Shown here one piece after another: positions 34,816 to 47,910 of a stretch of DNA of 64,000 nt. Source of the stretch: Diadema setosum (taxonomy: Eukaryota > Echinodermata > Echinoidea > Diadematoida > Diadematidae); NCBI GenBank assembly GCA_033980235.1, contig CM067067.1:620001-684000 (forward strand), read 5' to 3'. The number at the start of each line of letters is the position of its first letter. The stretch's first letter is position 1. The position numbers and the translations under genes are program-made. The notes below the pieces were generated by a model, which did not search any database, was not told the DNA's origin, and worked only from the letters and a program-made list of their open reading frames with translations.

Positions 34816-37800
34816 AAAAAAAAATATGGCTGGCCAGGTAAATGTTGAATGGAAAATTTATCATGTTTACAGCTACTTCAAAATAAGCAAAACAGCCTGT
34901 TGCGATGAAGTCAACTGCCTAACGTTTATTAAAATCTACTGATACAAATATTGTTATTGCATCTGAGGTGCACGGTATTATACCATGCTCGTTGGGCACA
35001 TCTGTTATGATATGCCTGCTTATGTGTGTGATTAAGCTTTAATCATCCCTCGAGTATAATCCATGATTAAAGTGTAAAAGAGACCAACTGGTGAGTGCAT
35101 AGATCATGTGTGTAGGAGTAGAAGCAGAACGTCAAGTTTTCGTTAACACACTGCAATTATATCTAATTTTGCAGCAGAACTACTTCCATCAGTTAGGTTC
35201 CGGACCAAAAATTGTGACCTTTGCATTATTGTCACTTAAACATCGTAGATGATAGAATTCACACTACATTCCATAAGAGAGTATTATCAATTTCCTTCAT
35301 GTTTTCTTCAATATGTGATTTTACAGCATCAAGTACCAAATAATGTATGTAACTTTTCTGTCTTATTGCGTTTTCAAGTGAATTGTATATAATACTTTCA
35401 GCCATAAAGTAAAAAACAAATCTAATTAAAATCTTCGTCATTTTATAGTGGATGTAGACCAACTACTACAGAAATATTGACAACATCAATGGAATATGTC
35501 TTGTTTATTTTGAAGTAGATTCATGAATTGATGTATGAAGAGAGAATTATATATTAAACAAGTTCATTGCTTCCCTGCAGCTGTCATCTCTCAATTAACT
35601 GATTTGTTTTCTTGGTTGTGAACGGACTGATGACGTGTGCACGTGGATGTGTTAGTTGCATGACTTTCTCTATGGGGAGAAAACCCTTAACGTTATCATT
35701 ACCAAAAGAAGGACAGACAGCCCCAAACTGAGCAAAAGTGACCCACCTTTGCCAGTGCTTCTACAAGAGAAAATCAGTCAAGTTGATTAACATAGAGTGA
35801 TAACGGAAATGTTACGAATCTCGCACGAAGGAAAATGATGAGGTGCAATTTTTCTTACGAAAATACATTCCTAATACATTCCCAGGCCATCTACACAGCA
35901 GTTCATTACTCTTGTGATTAGTGTATGAACAGAATTGTTCAAATTCATGACATAGCCCCCGAACGGCAAATCATTATTGCAACGACAAAGTATATAGGGA
36001 ATTCTGAGAAGATTGATAGCATACACAGATTTTGTGACAAATTTCCACAATGAATCTGAGGAAAACAACTTGATACTAGAATAGCACGCATCAAGTCAAA
36101 CTCTTACTTCAAATATAGGATAGGCAGTTGTCAATCAGTATGTGTCTATGCAGATGTGATGCGTGTGTATGTGTCTGTATTGTATACGTTGTATTATAGT
36201 ATATGTGCGTGCGTACGTGCGTTTATGTGAGTGTGTGCCAGCGTGTGTGTGTATGTGTGTGTACGTTTTTTATTCAGAGCAGCAATATCAAACATCAAAC
36301 AATGAAATAAAACTTCGAGACTGCACAAAATATTAAAGATGGGAGCATTCAGTGCTGTAAGATTACCTAACAAAAAACTGACACTATACTCGAGTAATCA
36401 TGATTGTAAGTTGAGGAATTTGAAAGTGAAGGTTTTAGAAACCAGATACATGGATGTTCGATGTACTCGTCTCAACACTCTTATTTATGACTGATGTCTT
36501 CCTTCCAAAAGCCCGTAATAAATAGGAGTCTGAATCCTAACCCATTTCCATAGAGGGGTATCTAGAAGAATCGGGAACAAGCATAGATTATCATGTGTAT
36601 GGTTAACCACCTGAGTGTGTATGTGCAGTGTGTGTGTGTGTGTGTCGGGGGGGGGGGGGGCACTGCTTGATATGATGGAGACCCTATCCCATATTCACGT
36701 TGAAGTTACAATAAAAAAAAAGTAAAATCGAATAACACGAACTAACAGATTCATAATAGACTAAATAAAATTCTTATAACGTGCCAGATGTCTTCATAAA
36801 ATCGTGATTTCAGTCACCATCACATTGAAGGAGGCATGATAACACGGTTACAGTATAAAATATGAGGAAATTGAGTATCTATTTGAAAAGGTTAGTGGTA
36901 GACTTGTGAGTCGAGCTAGTCTGCGTGTGAGAGTGACTGACATCTTTATTTTTTATTATTCTTTTAGTCTAAATCAATATAGATATATCATGGATCATCA
37001 TTTGAAATGTTCTTTCCATTTAATTCGTATAATGCTCAATAGCAACGAATACGACGTACAGAACCAACGCACAACTGTTACATTGGTTTCAGCATAAATG
37101 TGTCACTTGGCGTGTTCTTGTCTAAGAAGTTGTATATCGTTCCAAAACATTTATAATCCATGCTAATGCTAGTGTTTTCACTGTATTATGAATCCCCCAA
37201 TTTCAAAATTTATCTAGTGCAATTGAAAACAAACAAACATTGCAACAAAATGAAGGTATTCGATATCTTTGGACAAAATTAATAAAGATGACAATTTTTT
37301 GACTAATTTTGATGCAAAAAAAAAATAGCACTTGAGTATCTACATTTGCTTCCAAATGAGTAATCAGTTCAGTTAACCCTTTGTGTGGAACATTAATTAC
37401 CTGTCAATAGGTTTGTATGTGAACTTTGTGCACATTTGACTCATAGCACAGAAAGAATTAATAAGCATATAATGTAAAGTAGACGCGATGATGTCATCGC
37501 TGCATAGTTTGTCATGATTTTCGTTAACTCACATTTCTGTGAATAATTTAGCAACTATACAATCTTTTCCTCCAAAGGAAAACCGAAACTGTCATTTACA
37601 ATGATTTGATGAGATAAAGATAAGATGTCTCCATCTGATAGTATTTCAACTTGAATGAGATTCCTTGAATTAAGATGTCTCCAGCTCAATGGTAGGACTT
37701 AATGATGTTATTACTTTTTCAAAATTCACTCGAATGAATTTGACCTATATCATTGTATTGTTACAAAATTTGCAAATACAAGTTTCGCAACTTCTTTGTT

Positions 37801-38969
37801 TCGTATCTGATTAAAAAACAACAACAACACTGATTTCACAATATTTTGATGATATTCACTTGAGTCAGCTTGGACTTGAAGAGGAATTAACTTCGACTTT
37901 TGGAGAATAGAGATTTTATTAAATCACCCATTCAAATAGATGGGAAAATTGTTTAAGCATCGTTCGATATTAAAGAGCTTGAGAGTTTTTATAGTGCTAA
38001 ACTGGAAGGACTAAATCTTCATACAGCCACTATGGCAGTTCAGACGACCTGACAGTTATTTTGACAATCTTGAGCCCACAGCGAAAACGCTAAAACGTGC
38101 AGACGTGCCTTATACGTTAACCCCGTTTACTTAAAATTTCGAAAGATATTTGTACAGCAGTGGTGATTTCAAGAAGATCAAACATGACGTCATACAAAGA
38201 AAAGAGCCATGTCAGCTTTGTCACTATGTTCGCTACATTGTTATAATATTCGTCTTCTCTCAGAAAAGATTGTAGCGTCACTGCGATTGACAGACACCAT
38301 GGACCAAGAAGTATACCTATGTGTAGGTCTATATTCGTGTGATGTGGTACTGTAATTGTGTCGTGTGTCCGTCCCCGGTAGCTATTTTACTGTCTGAAGA
38401 GAGATAAGTTGAGAAGACACAGTAATAAATCAGACAGTCGCAAACAAACCTATGTTTGTTCCTCTCTCTGACTAAAAACAGACATTTTGGGTGAAGATCA
38501 GGTGTACGGGGGCGGATGGACAAGCTGCCTGAACCGTTGCAGAGTTACCGTCGCTTCGGGTCAAGAATGTGGCATGAGCGGTTCGGGGTCGGATCTGAAG
38601 TGCAGGGTCATGGCAGCCAGAGAGTTTACCTTCTGCTTTGTCGTCCTCTTCCATTACGATGAATAAATATCATAAGTCTCTTGATCCTCGTAAATGTCAT
38701 CACAGATGCCAATGAATGCAGCCTGTACTGTTCGAAGAGACATCAGCGAAGAAGCACTCCCTTTGTAGGCCGGATAGGTGCCTACTGATTTCAAGTTTAC
38801 CACTAATCATCGGTATAACGTTTCTCAGTTCATCGTTTCTCTCTTTGCTATACATCTTGGAGCATGGAAGTATATGAATAAATCTGACAAAAGTCTTGAA
38901 TCATCTCTTGAAGAGGGACTAAGGAGACACATATCATCCGTGTTGCATAGCAACAGACGTCGAGGTAAG
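34816..38969. other. Intergenic stretch, no gene recognised
   Basis: AT-rich. I saw only short unsupported ORFs, GT repeats (36200-36263 and 36625-36646) and a G14 run (36647-36660). A ~90-bp segment at 37375-37462 resembles one at 59742-59835. No promoter could be assigned. Confidence 0.6.
36625..36660. repeat. (GT)n followed by G14
   Basis: About ten GT copies, one C, then fourteen G (36647-36660). Confidence 0.95.
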
Positions 38970-39024
38970 ATGGAGATCTTCGAGCGTCTCCATCCTCCGA
39001 AGAAACCTGCAACGAGAAGCCAAG
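38970..39024 (+). CDS. Candidate short 5' coding exon (speculative)
   Basis: ATG in a strong context (AAGATGG) opens MEIFERLHPPKKPATRSQ and ends at a consensus donor CCAAG/GTGAGT in phase 1. Spliced to the acceptor at 45758-45759 (TTTGTCATAG), the frame would run straight into the ATG of the gene at 45762. In-frame joining has a one-in-three chance of being accidental, and the intron would be 6.7 kb. No transcript evidence is available. Confidence 0.2.
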
Positions 39025-39576
39025 GTGAGTTTGACATACAAAGAATATAGAATATAATAATGGAGACCATGCACGATATTGGAAGAGAAAGGGATATACA
39101 TGTAGCGACGTTTGAATAAGTTGTTTTTTTTTTTTCCTTGTGGAATCCGTGGAGAGAGAACAGGGACAGGCTGGGATAGGAAAGGGTTGATGAGAATGAT
39201 GATCTTGAAAAAAAAAAATTAATGTAGGTACACACAATGCATCAACAAAGTAAAACGTCGGAGACTCGATCCAAAGAAGACTCACTATTTTCAGGGCTTT
39301 GATTGCCAGCAATATTGCCTCCTGTCTACCTCCTAGCTTTCATTCCGAGGTAATTATGTCTTGTTAGAGTTGTCTTGAAGCTGTATTATATCCAACAGGC
39401 TTGGCCTTTTAGAGAAAAAAAAAGGCCCAGAAAAATACTGATGTTTACTTACTTAGATCTATGAAAATGATGCATTTCTTACGTATACCTATACTAACGT
39501 GAATTTATACACTGTACATATTTCTTGGTTAGAAGACCAAGTTATCATTATCATGAGCATCCATATCATTTCCATG

Positions 39577-39577
<1 letters not shown>

Positions 39578-39619
<42 letters not shown>
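39578..39619. repeat. (ATC)14 microsatellite
   Basis: Fourteen perfect ATC copies. Confidence 0.97.
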
Positions 39620-41141
39620 GTCATAACCACTGCAATTAGGAACTGTGGTGGCAGTAGTAGCCACTGAGCAACAATCATCATTGCGAAACAATTTTAAAGA
39701 GCGGATTGGCTTCGGTTGATGTTATAATTATGTCTGTAGTATTGCACATGCCACCTAGGAATTGTGTCCATCTGTTAATACGTACACTGAGAAGTTATAT
39801 TAATTGATTTCATTGCAAACTGTCTTTGCTTACAAAAGTGAAAAAACAAAAATACATCTAAAATTTAGTCATGAATCATCCAGCTGCTACGATTTTAAAG
39901 AGGACACGATACACTCTGCAGAAACAAATGACATGGATTTTCTACCCAAAAAGCAGGAAGTCAGTTTGTTGTCAACAAAGGAAACGTATGGTTGCAAACA
40001 GACTGATAAAATTCCGCGAGACGTACCCATAATGGCCTGGCAAGATTACCTGTGAAGTACGTGTACGTCATTAAGGGCACAACAAACCAATTTACAACCG
40101 CCGACACTATTCATTGTTTCTTCATTGTTTGCTGAAGGTTTTACAACCTTTCTGGAGGAGGAAAATCAACTCAACAACACTTGGATCTTGCCATTCGTTC
40201 GTTGCTAAGTACATTGAGGGTAGCAAGGAGTCATTACTTGAATGAAAAGAGCACGGTATAACAGTCGGTGTAATGCAAGAAGCCGGTATATATTAACATA
40301 GTGAATTTTAAAATAAGACTGTAATCGATTATTAAACCATAATAAACAGCTGACCTATCAATCTGTCAGTGAAGAATGAAACTGATATAAGACACGAAGA
40401 ACTGCAAACATAACGGAGGGCTTGAAGGTCGTAACATTGTTTATGCTCAATCACATTACATATTCATAGATTGAAATTACTTTATCACTCTCATTTCATG
40501 TAGAATATTCAAAACCATTAGGTATCCCACGATATAGGGTAGCTGCTGCAGAGTGGGTGTGTGTGCGTTTGGTTGGGGGGGGGGGGGGTTGTCTCTCGCT
40601 GTCACTGTGTACGTATAGACGAATATAGATATATATAGTTAGCTTTTTTTATTTAGTTTTGTTCCTACTAGTTAATTGTGTTCAGTGGGCATTGCTAGCC
40701 TTTCAATCTAAGACTACGAAATAGTTAAACGTCCCCCGATATTGCATGAATTTTAAAGTTAAAAAATAATGTTGACTATGTGGTGGGCTTGGACAATGTT
40801 TCATTAGTTACAAATTCATCATAAAGTCCCCTAAACTGAGATTTTACACAAAGTTCGCAGAAGACCATATCAATCACCCGTCACGGCCCCCTTTCTCTTT
40901 CTCTCTCGAACATCTTTGATGGCTCTTGCCACCAATACCCCTCTTTACAATGAAAAATACAACAAACATTTTCTATAATTTTTTAATCATTTTGATCCAT
41001 CTAAGTTACAGCCATATAACCCTTGTCAAAGCATTTCTGCTCTCTGTGATACATCTCATAGATTTGTGAAGACGTCACATGCAATCAACGGATACTTAGG
41101 GGTCATGAAGTGTTCATGGAGTCCAACCCTTCCCCGCCAAA

Positions 41142-41195
41142 GTGAGAGAGAGAGATGGAGGGAGAGAGAGAGAGAGAAGAGAGAGGGAGATGAGG
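41142..41195. repeat. (GA)n microsatellite
   Basis: Interrupted GA repeat. Confidence 0.93.
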
Positions 41196-43117
41196 AAATG
41201 ATAATACAAAACTATTCGTTTTTATCATGCACTCAATATTGATGTGTGATATGTGAGTCATCATAATGTTGTTTTTGTTTTCGTCGCCCAGAAAATTAAC
41301 CAACAAAATGAACCCACAACGTCTGTATCCAAAATACTTTCAGTATAGTCTTGCGTGACGTCACAATAAAACTTATGTTGAATTTTATCATAGTTATGTA
41401 TTATGGCAAAGCCCTTAACGGATTCAATTGACAACATCATAATAACCATAATTATACAAATGTGATATATAAGGTTTGTATTTTCATGACCCAGTATAGA
41501 AGTGGCAAGCGATACACACTGTTGTAACTATGTACAGTAATCAGGCAACAGAGTTATCTTTTGTCTAGTCAAGGCCCAAGGAGGTCTCCGCCCAGTTTAA
41601 CTTCGCTCTTCCTCGCGCTGTTGTTTTTTCACTGCCCTATAATATATAGTCCCTTTCCCCCTCTCACATTATAGCCCATCTCTTTGTTATCCTGCACGTA
41701 TGCGCCTCCTGTCTCCAAGGCCTGTCTCATGGATGTTAGTCCCATTTGTATCTTATACAGGTATTACCAATGAGATTTAATATAACATCATTCTTGCAAG
41801 ATTTCTTCATATAATGTGTCCGCTGTTTGTTAGTTAAACTGTTGGCGATAAACCAAAAGGCTGGTGACATTGTTCGTATACTTGTACGGTTCTTTGACTG
41901 AAGACAAACAAAATCACAGTGAAGAACTGAGCGATCGATGGTGGCGAGTTTCATTTGCCGGACTTGAATGGTTCTTCACTCCCAATCTATTATACTAGTG
42001 GTCTTCTCATTGTTGTCAAATGGCCTTTCTGAGAACGAAGGGAGACCTCTCTGAGATGCGGACCACAAAATTAGACTGTCTCTGATGGTAACCCGTGCAG
42101 GACGTATCACTTGAGAAGACTCGTTTACTCTTGTGCGTCAGTTTGCCAGTGAGTTGTCTCGTGTATGTTACATCACACGTGCATCTCATGTACATATTTT
42201 ATCTGGGATATTATAGGCCGGCTTTTGGGATATTCTTTATGGTCTCCTGGATTCGAGTGTCAGCTGTAAAACAAAAGGTCTGACTAGCACTGTGATACTC
42301 GACCCTCTGCTTCCTGCCACATACTTTTATTCACATTCTTTAATGAAACTTTTGTGATGGACCGTCTTTCACGTGCTGAACACCATTCTTAAGACTGACA
42401 ACTCTCCTGGATGTCGCAAAAGAATTGTGGTATAACTGGAAAATAAAACCGTGTTTTTCGGTACATGTACATCTCTTCGTAGTCGACATAATGTTGTGAT
42501 GAGCAGAAAGAGCTGCTTCAAGTCGGAACACAATGCAACAGGATATCTGCAGCTTATTTTTTCGCAACTAATGTCGTTTGTTTATTATTATTATTATTTT
42601 TTGATTGACAATAACTGGATGGCTATGTGTAAGCGTGGATAAAATTCTTGTCTCGACATACGGGCTCTGGTGAGGTCCATGAAGGGACCAGTTTGCCTCA
42701 TCGCATCAAAGGTGTGCCACTCATTACCCGCATTTTTGGTCAACCTCTGTCGCAGGTCAGTCTAGGAGATATTTGTTTAAATCATGATACTGTATTTTCA
42801 CTATTTTGAGAAAACAATCCTTAAGATCACAGATTCCTATAGCTAATAATTCGAACATTTCTAGTATTATCCTAAAAATATATACGTGTATGGATACTAG
42901 GTGCCCAAGATTGGTGGAATGTAGACGGAAGAGACCCAGACCAAAACACGGAGACAGGAACAAAACTCCACCTTCTAAATTACTGAACTAAGAAGGAGGA
43001 AAAAGCTGATCTAACGTCTGTAATGCAAATTTATGATTCTGTCATCTTTTCCAACCAGAAATGGTAATGATAACGAAAAAATTAAATCATCGATATGTGG
43101 GGGTCATGGTTTGTGTT

Positions 43118-43121
<4 letters not shown>

Positions 43122-43153
<32 letters not shown>
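43122..43153. repeat. (GT)n microsatellite
   Basis: About sixteen GT copies. Confidence 0.95.
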
Positions 43154-43156
<3 letters not shown>

Positions 43157-44919
43157 GCATGTGATGAACAACACTTCAGTGTGTTCTCATAATTCTACTT
43201 TACGAGTTTTAGTCGCAAAATAGAAGTCTGTCTATCTCCATCTCCCTCTCGGCAAATACTGTGTAGCCTACACTCATGAGGACAGACAATGCGTTTTGTA
43301 ATGTTGACCTAGAACCTCTATATATGATCAGCATTCATGGTTTCAATTGTTCCTGATTAGACATTTTAGAAGGTTACCTAAGCAACTTTCTGCAAGTAAT
43401 ATATATTTATAAATTTAATGTGATCTTTTGGTCAATATGCCACTCTGCCATATCGTTATTTCATTGAATATCTTATATTTGCTTCTTCACCATACCTCCA
43501 TAACCATCATGTCTAATTCTGAACCAGCTCCACATGTTGATCGAGTATGAGTTGAGCATGGCAATGATGGTTCATAATAATAATCATAACCATATCGGTT
43601 TCTTTTACTTGATAATCTGTAGTGATTTCAATTAATTATGTATAATCATTTAATCTTACAGATGACCAATGATTAATGACATAAAGTGGCAATAACTTTT
43701 TGAAACATTCAAAGCAGCTATAATACGTGTCTCTGTCAATCGAATTAAGCTTTATTATATAAATTTAGAGGTCAGAGATAATGATTTATATTGCCTTGAG
43801 GTTCATGTATGTTGACTTAACCAGGTCGCTTGCACGGGTTGTCATAAATGATTAGGAGTCTAAAACTGACAGTGTATACGGGCTGTGACAAAGAATTACT
43901 AGGCCATGTTGGTTACAATCTGCAAGGAGAATTACAGGTACTCTAAACACTCCTACACGAATCTTTAGGCGACATGGCGACTGGGAGACAGTCCTACATA
44001 ATGACAGAGATGATTGTAAAGAGGTTAGTTAAATACCCTGAAGGTCGTCACGGACAAAACTTAACAACTAAGACACAATTAGAGGATTAATGTGAAGTAA
44101 CAATAGACTCGTTAAGCCTTTCCCTCGAAGGGTTGGATCTATTGTAAGATCCTGGGCTGTTGCCTGTCTATGCAAACTACCAGTGAATCCTGTCTGTAAC
44201 GTTTGATGACATTTTGTTCTCTTCTCTCTGATCAAAGCCCCTTGTTTTATAGCCAATCACCCCACCCCCATCCCCATTCCCGATCCAAATCCAGTCACCC
44301 GTTGGGCGTATCTTGAATTACTGTGCGATGGCTTGGATTGTGTATAGGGGATGAATGAAAGAGAATCTATGTGAATGACATCATGGCTATACGTCATAAT
44401 GTCTACGGTCTCCTGCCCCATTCGCCTCTACATGCGACTGAAGGAGATTCAATGTCAGCTTTAAGTGTCACAGTTTAGCAATAAATGTTAAACTGAATCA
44501 CGATTTACCCTTAAGAAAAAAACAAAAAGAGGCTGTCCTCTAATGATTTGCAAGAAACTAATATGGTCTTCGAAGTCTAGTTACCAATGCGCACAAGCAA
44601 TATTACCTAGTGATCCAGAAAATCCCTCGAGTCATAGCGTATGATATGGTTAATTCAGTTTTGTCTGTATCCAGCCCTTTAAATGTATATTACTTGCATT
44701 GATATTATGATATAACCAATAGTTACAAATACCATGGCAACTTATAGGGTAAATAACTATGACAGCTATAATTTCAGATTCGTTTGCGTTGCTGACCATG
44801 AGAATACACTATGATTCAGGTAGCTAGTGTAGACAGAAGTTGGGTGGCAGAATTCCTTTAAGTACCAACAAAAACTAAATTCAAATTAATTAATTCTTGC
44901 GTGGAGTTACTTTCATTGC

Positions 44920-45135
44920 AACCGATCGACCGTTAATTGCCCTTTATCGATGTAAATAAGCACCGATTATTCAGTGTTTTAATGATAGCCATAATAATAC
45001 TGGGCATAACCACAGAACTCTTCTATGTGTGTAGAGTTCTGTGATATATACTCGGGTTGGACTCGAACCAACGCTCTCCTGATAACTTGACAGGCTCCGT
45101 ATCCACTGCACACTACCAAGCTTTCGCCCGACAAT
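44920..45135 (-). mobile_element. tRNA-derived SINE, minus-strand copy
   Basis: On the minus strand a tRNA-like head carries a box A-like TGGTAGTGTGCAGTGG (about 45115-45098) and a canonical B box GGTTCGAGTCC (45055-45065). The body then matches the plus-strand copy next door (ATTATGGCTA, GGTGCTTA, AAGGGCAATT, TTGCAAT). A perfect 11-bp hairpin (CACAGAACTCT/AGAGTTCTGTG, about 45011-45043) lies between head and body and is absent from the other copy. Confidence 0.7.
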
Positions 45136-45189
45136 CAGTTGCAATGAAAAAAAGTCGAGAATTCATTAATTCCAATAAATTCGCAATAC

Positions 45190-45365
45190 GCAGGGATTAG
45201 GACCAGCACTGGCTGAGAGATCGTTGGTTCGAGTCCTACGGTTACCCGAATATATGCCGGTTATTTTTATCATCATTATGGCTACCAGTAAAACATTGTA
45301 AGTAATCATTGGTGCTTACTTTCATGGAAAGGGCAATTTGTCAATTAGCTGCAATAAAAAAAAAA
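45190..45365 (+). mobile_element. tRNA-derived SINE, plus-strand copy with poly(A)
   Basis: Head includes the B box GGTTCGAGTCC (45228-45238); the body shares ATTATGGCTA, TTGGTGCTTA and AAGGGCAATT with the inverted neighbour. Ends in TGCAAT plus A10 (about 45352-45362). Box A is degraded. The two copies lie head to head about 55 bp apart. Confidence 0.7.
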
Positions 45366-45761
45366 GAAGAAATCCATGATTCTAACTCAAGCACTGAGCT
45401 TCTTATGACGGTAAGCTTTCAGGCGAGTGAATTGAAATCCGAAAGGATGATTTGCATAGATATTAATCATGTTAACCATGAACTAAATTTCTGTCCCATT
45501 TTCCCACTGAATTGAACGTAACAGTTATTGCGGGAGAGAGGTATGCAACAGTCCTTTACTGCTTCTTGGACACTTATTACATCGTTCATCTTCCCACAAT
45601 TTTTGTGCTAACGTATCTTCTGTCCTTGTGTAAGGACGGTGTTTCATCGTTGTGTAACTGATCCCAAATTGTTTCCCCTCATGAAAGTATTACGTTTATA
45701 CTCACCAACATATACGTGTTTTTGCGTTTTCTCTTTCTTACACCCTCATTTTGTCATAGTT

Positions 45762-46484
45762 ATGGCTGGGGAGAAAGCGAAGTTCTACGGTCTGGTGAAG
45801 AGACTACACGAGTTCTACCGAGACCAACTCAGCGCGGCGCTCATCTCGGTCAGTAAATTCGATAAAAGCAAGAAATACTTCATCCGCGCCCTCAAGAAAA
45901 TTTGTCCGTTGTCACAGGAAGACGCTCCCGTGCTCACCTTTAGGGACCTGGAAGATAACTTTGCAATCTATCAAGAAAGAGTGACACTCGAGGACACATC
46001 TGATTCATCGAGCAATGAAAGCATGCCCAGACTCAATGTACGAACCGCAGACACAAGGGCGACCTCCTCTAGGAGATCGTATGAAAATGATACTCAAAGT
46101 GATGCCAGAGCTCACTGCAGTATTTTCGAAACTTTCTTCAAAAATATACACAATTTTCGCCTATTTCGGCAGCAGGTAAAGATGGATATTGTTGGGAAAC
46201 TGCGCAAAGTGCCGAGGAATGTGGAAGTGACTGAGATGCAAAAGAGGAGCCAAGGAGAGCTCGAGGCGCTCCTCAGTGCTTGGACGACTCTTCTTGATCG
46301 TCACAATAACCTCTTCCCATTGGTTCACCCTGGCGTGAAGGAGAGCTGTATGAAGTTTTTCGACAGTGAACAAGAGATGGCGTACTACATAGGTGTGCTG
46401 AGCGTGCTGCCAAAACTGATGGACATTGCAAATAAGGTTGAATTCGCTCTGACTAAATATGAAATGAGTGCTGGTGGAATATGA
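45762..46484 (+). CDS. Uncharacterised helical protein (240 aa, intronless CDS)
   Basis: I do not recognise the family. The frame is open further upstream, but ATG 45762 (MAGEKAKFYG) is the best start: it comes 3 bp after a good acceptor (long pyrimidine tract, TTTTGTCATAG), so a 5' UTR or short coding exon probably precedes it. Residues 1-80 and 120-235 are charged, Leu-rich and predicted helical (YGLVKRLHEFYRDQLSAAL; GELEALLSAWTTLLDRHNNL). They flank a Ser/Thr/Asp/Arg-rich linker (about 85-120, TSDSSSNES). There is no signal peptide or membrane segment, so a cytosolic or nuclear protein is likely. Five cysteines, no zinc-type spacing. AATAAA signals follow at 47059 and 47119. Codon use looks host-like and no decay is seen, arguing for a real gene. 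Confidence 0.75.
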   Translation: MAGEKAKFYGLVKRLHEFYRDQLSAALISVSKFDKSKKYFIRALKKICPLSQEDAPVLTFRDLEDNFAIYQERVTLEDTSDSSSNESMPRLNVRTADTRATSSRRSYENDTQSDARAHCSIFETFFKNIHNFRLFRQQVKMDIVGKLRKVPRNVEVTEMQKRSQGELEALLSAWTTLLDRHNNLFPLVHPGVKESCMKFFDSEQEMAYYIGVLSVLPKLMDIANKVEFALTKYEMSAGGI

Positions 46485-47547
46485 CAATAATACACCACAT
46501 CATCATAGACTCCAGTAGGGTCTTAATGTGACGTCAATCTTATTTGCTTTCTTCATTGTGGCTTCGAGACCGTAGGACTGTATCATGCCGTGTAAATATC
46601 AGAAAAGACCTACACTGCAGGCTTACCTTCATTGATTGTTATAATAAGACCAAATTTGGACTAACACGAATGAGATGCACTCAACTCCATGTGAGGTTTG
46701 ATTGTTCCCGAAGCTACTGCGTAACACAAGGTGGTCATAATATCTCTGTGTCGATAGTATATTCGATCAGTAAATTCCTCCTGCAATTTCGAGAGACTAC
46801 ATGTGAATAGGCCTAAATGTTGTTAAATACAGCTTCAAAACTGTTGGACAAAAGCATACAAATGAAATTGGTAGGGTCCTATGTATACACTTATCTACGA
46901 GTGGCTATCATGTCTATTAATTCTAACTGCACATAAACGTGTAAACTTATTTACGCATCCCAGAAAACTCTGTTTCAAAGTTCAGTGATTTTTTCCTTAT
47001 ATTTTTCATATCTCCTTTATTATCTTTTGCTTGTATGGGTTATGAAAACGTCAAGGACAATAAATGTTGTGCAGACTGTGATCGCTGCATCGGGTCGAGA
47101 AAGGACTCACCCCAGGTCAATAAACTAGCCTTATTCACAGGCTTGAACCAATGATAACAAACCATTTCTCTGCCTGATCTATATGTCATTTTGGTATAAT
47201 TACGAAATTCTTACTACGATGACGTCGATACGAATAAAAGTTAAAAACACGATAGCAACAATATCTTGAAAATAGAGCGCGGAAAATAACAGATCGATCA
47301 TCTTTCGTTATGACATATTTTAATGTCGATCTTTTGCAATCAAGTTTGGATGAGATTACCTCTGTCCCATTTGTTTTGCGACATAAACCTTTTCTCTCTG
47401 TCTGCCTGTCTCTATTTCTCTCTGTGATTATGTTTGTAAATATGTCCAGCAAAGAAATACATTGTACAGGAAACATTGCTAGCCAAACAGAAGATGGTAA
47501 TCATAACACATAGTATCTCTCCCGAAAAGGAACATAGAATACATGTA
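46485..47547. other. Probable 3' UTR and flank of the 45762 gene
   Basis: No ORF of note. AATAAA at 47059-47064 followed by TGTTGTGCAGACTGTG is the likeliest poly(A) site; another AATAAA is at 47119-47124. That would make a UTR of about 600 bases. Confidence 0.45.
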
Positions 47548-47823
47548 CACTCAGCAAAAAAAGAAGGTAAACACCTTTTCAACGTCATCTTTCTCATTGA
47601 TTTCATTAAGTGAATTTCTGCAATTTTTACTTTTGTGCCTTAGAGGACAAAAACGAATGTGTTCACTCATGAGTGAAATTTCCTTTTGTACAAACCTACC
47701 AGGTTAATAGCAAATTGAATAACCTTTAATATGGTATGTAACACAATGATTTTTATGAAAATCTTCTCATGAAAAATATGAACTGGAAAAAGTGTTCACT
47801 TTTTTTTTTTTTTTTGCTGAGTG
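47548..47823. mobile_element. 276-bp mariner/Tc1-type MITE with TA target
   Basis: Flanked by TA on each side. Ends are inverted: CACTCAGCAAAAAAAGAAGG on the left and the complement of TTTTTTTGCTGAGTG on the right, with GTAAACACCTTTT against AAAAAGTGTTCAC further in. The terminal sequence resembles Tc1/mariner ends. No ORF. Confidence 0.8.
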
Positions 47824-47910
47824 TATAAACATCGATTCATCATGTTTGTGCCGCGTTATTAGTCATGATGACTGCATAATAAACATAATACCGATCTAAA
47901 CAGGTTATGA

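Larger units (their letters stand above)
39025..44919. other. Gene-poor stretch with microsatellites
   Basis: Holds (ATC)14 at 39578-39619, a G-run near 40577, (GA)n at 41142-41195 and (GT)n at 43122-43153. Short ORFs are scattered on both strands with no domain I recognise and no supporting splice pattern. Confidence 0.6.

Noticed and set aside
38472..38654. Minus-strand ORF MEEDDKAEGKLSG.. with a fair start context
   Set aside because: No domain, no convincing donor, and no downstream minus-strand exon could be linked to it.
45050..45135. A functional tRNA gene on the minus strand
   Set aside because: Box A and B are present, but the acceptor stem does not pair convincingly and the same body follows it as in the neighbouring SINE.
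45762..46484. Assignment to the TNFAIP8 (TIPE) family
   Set aside because: Helical content and size are similar, but none of the family's sequence landmarks could be matched, so the gene is left unassigned.
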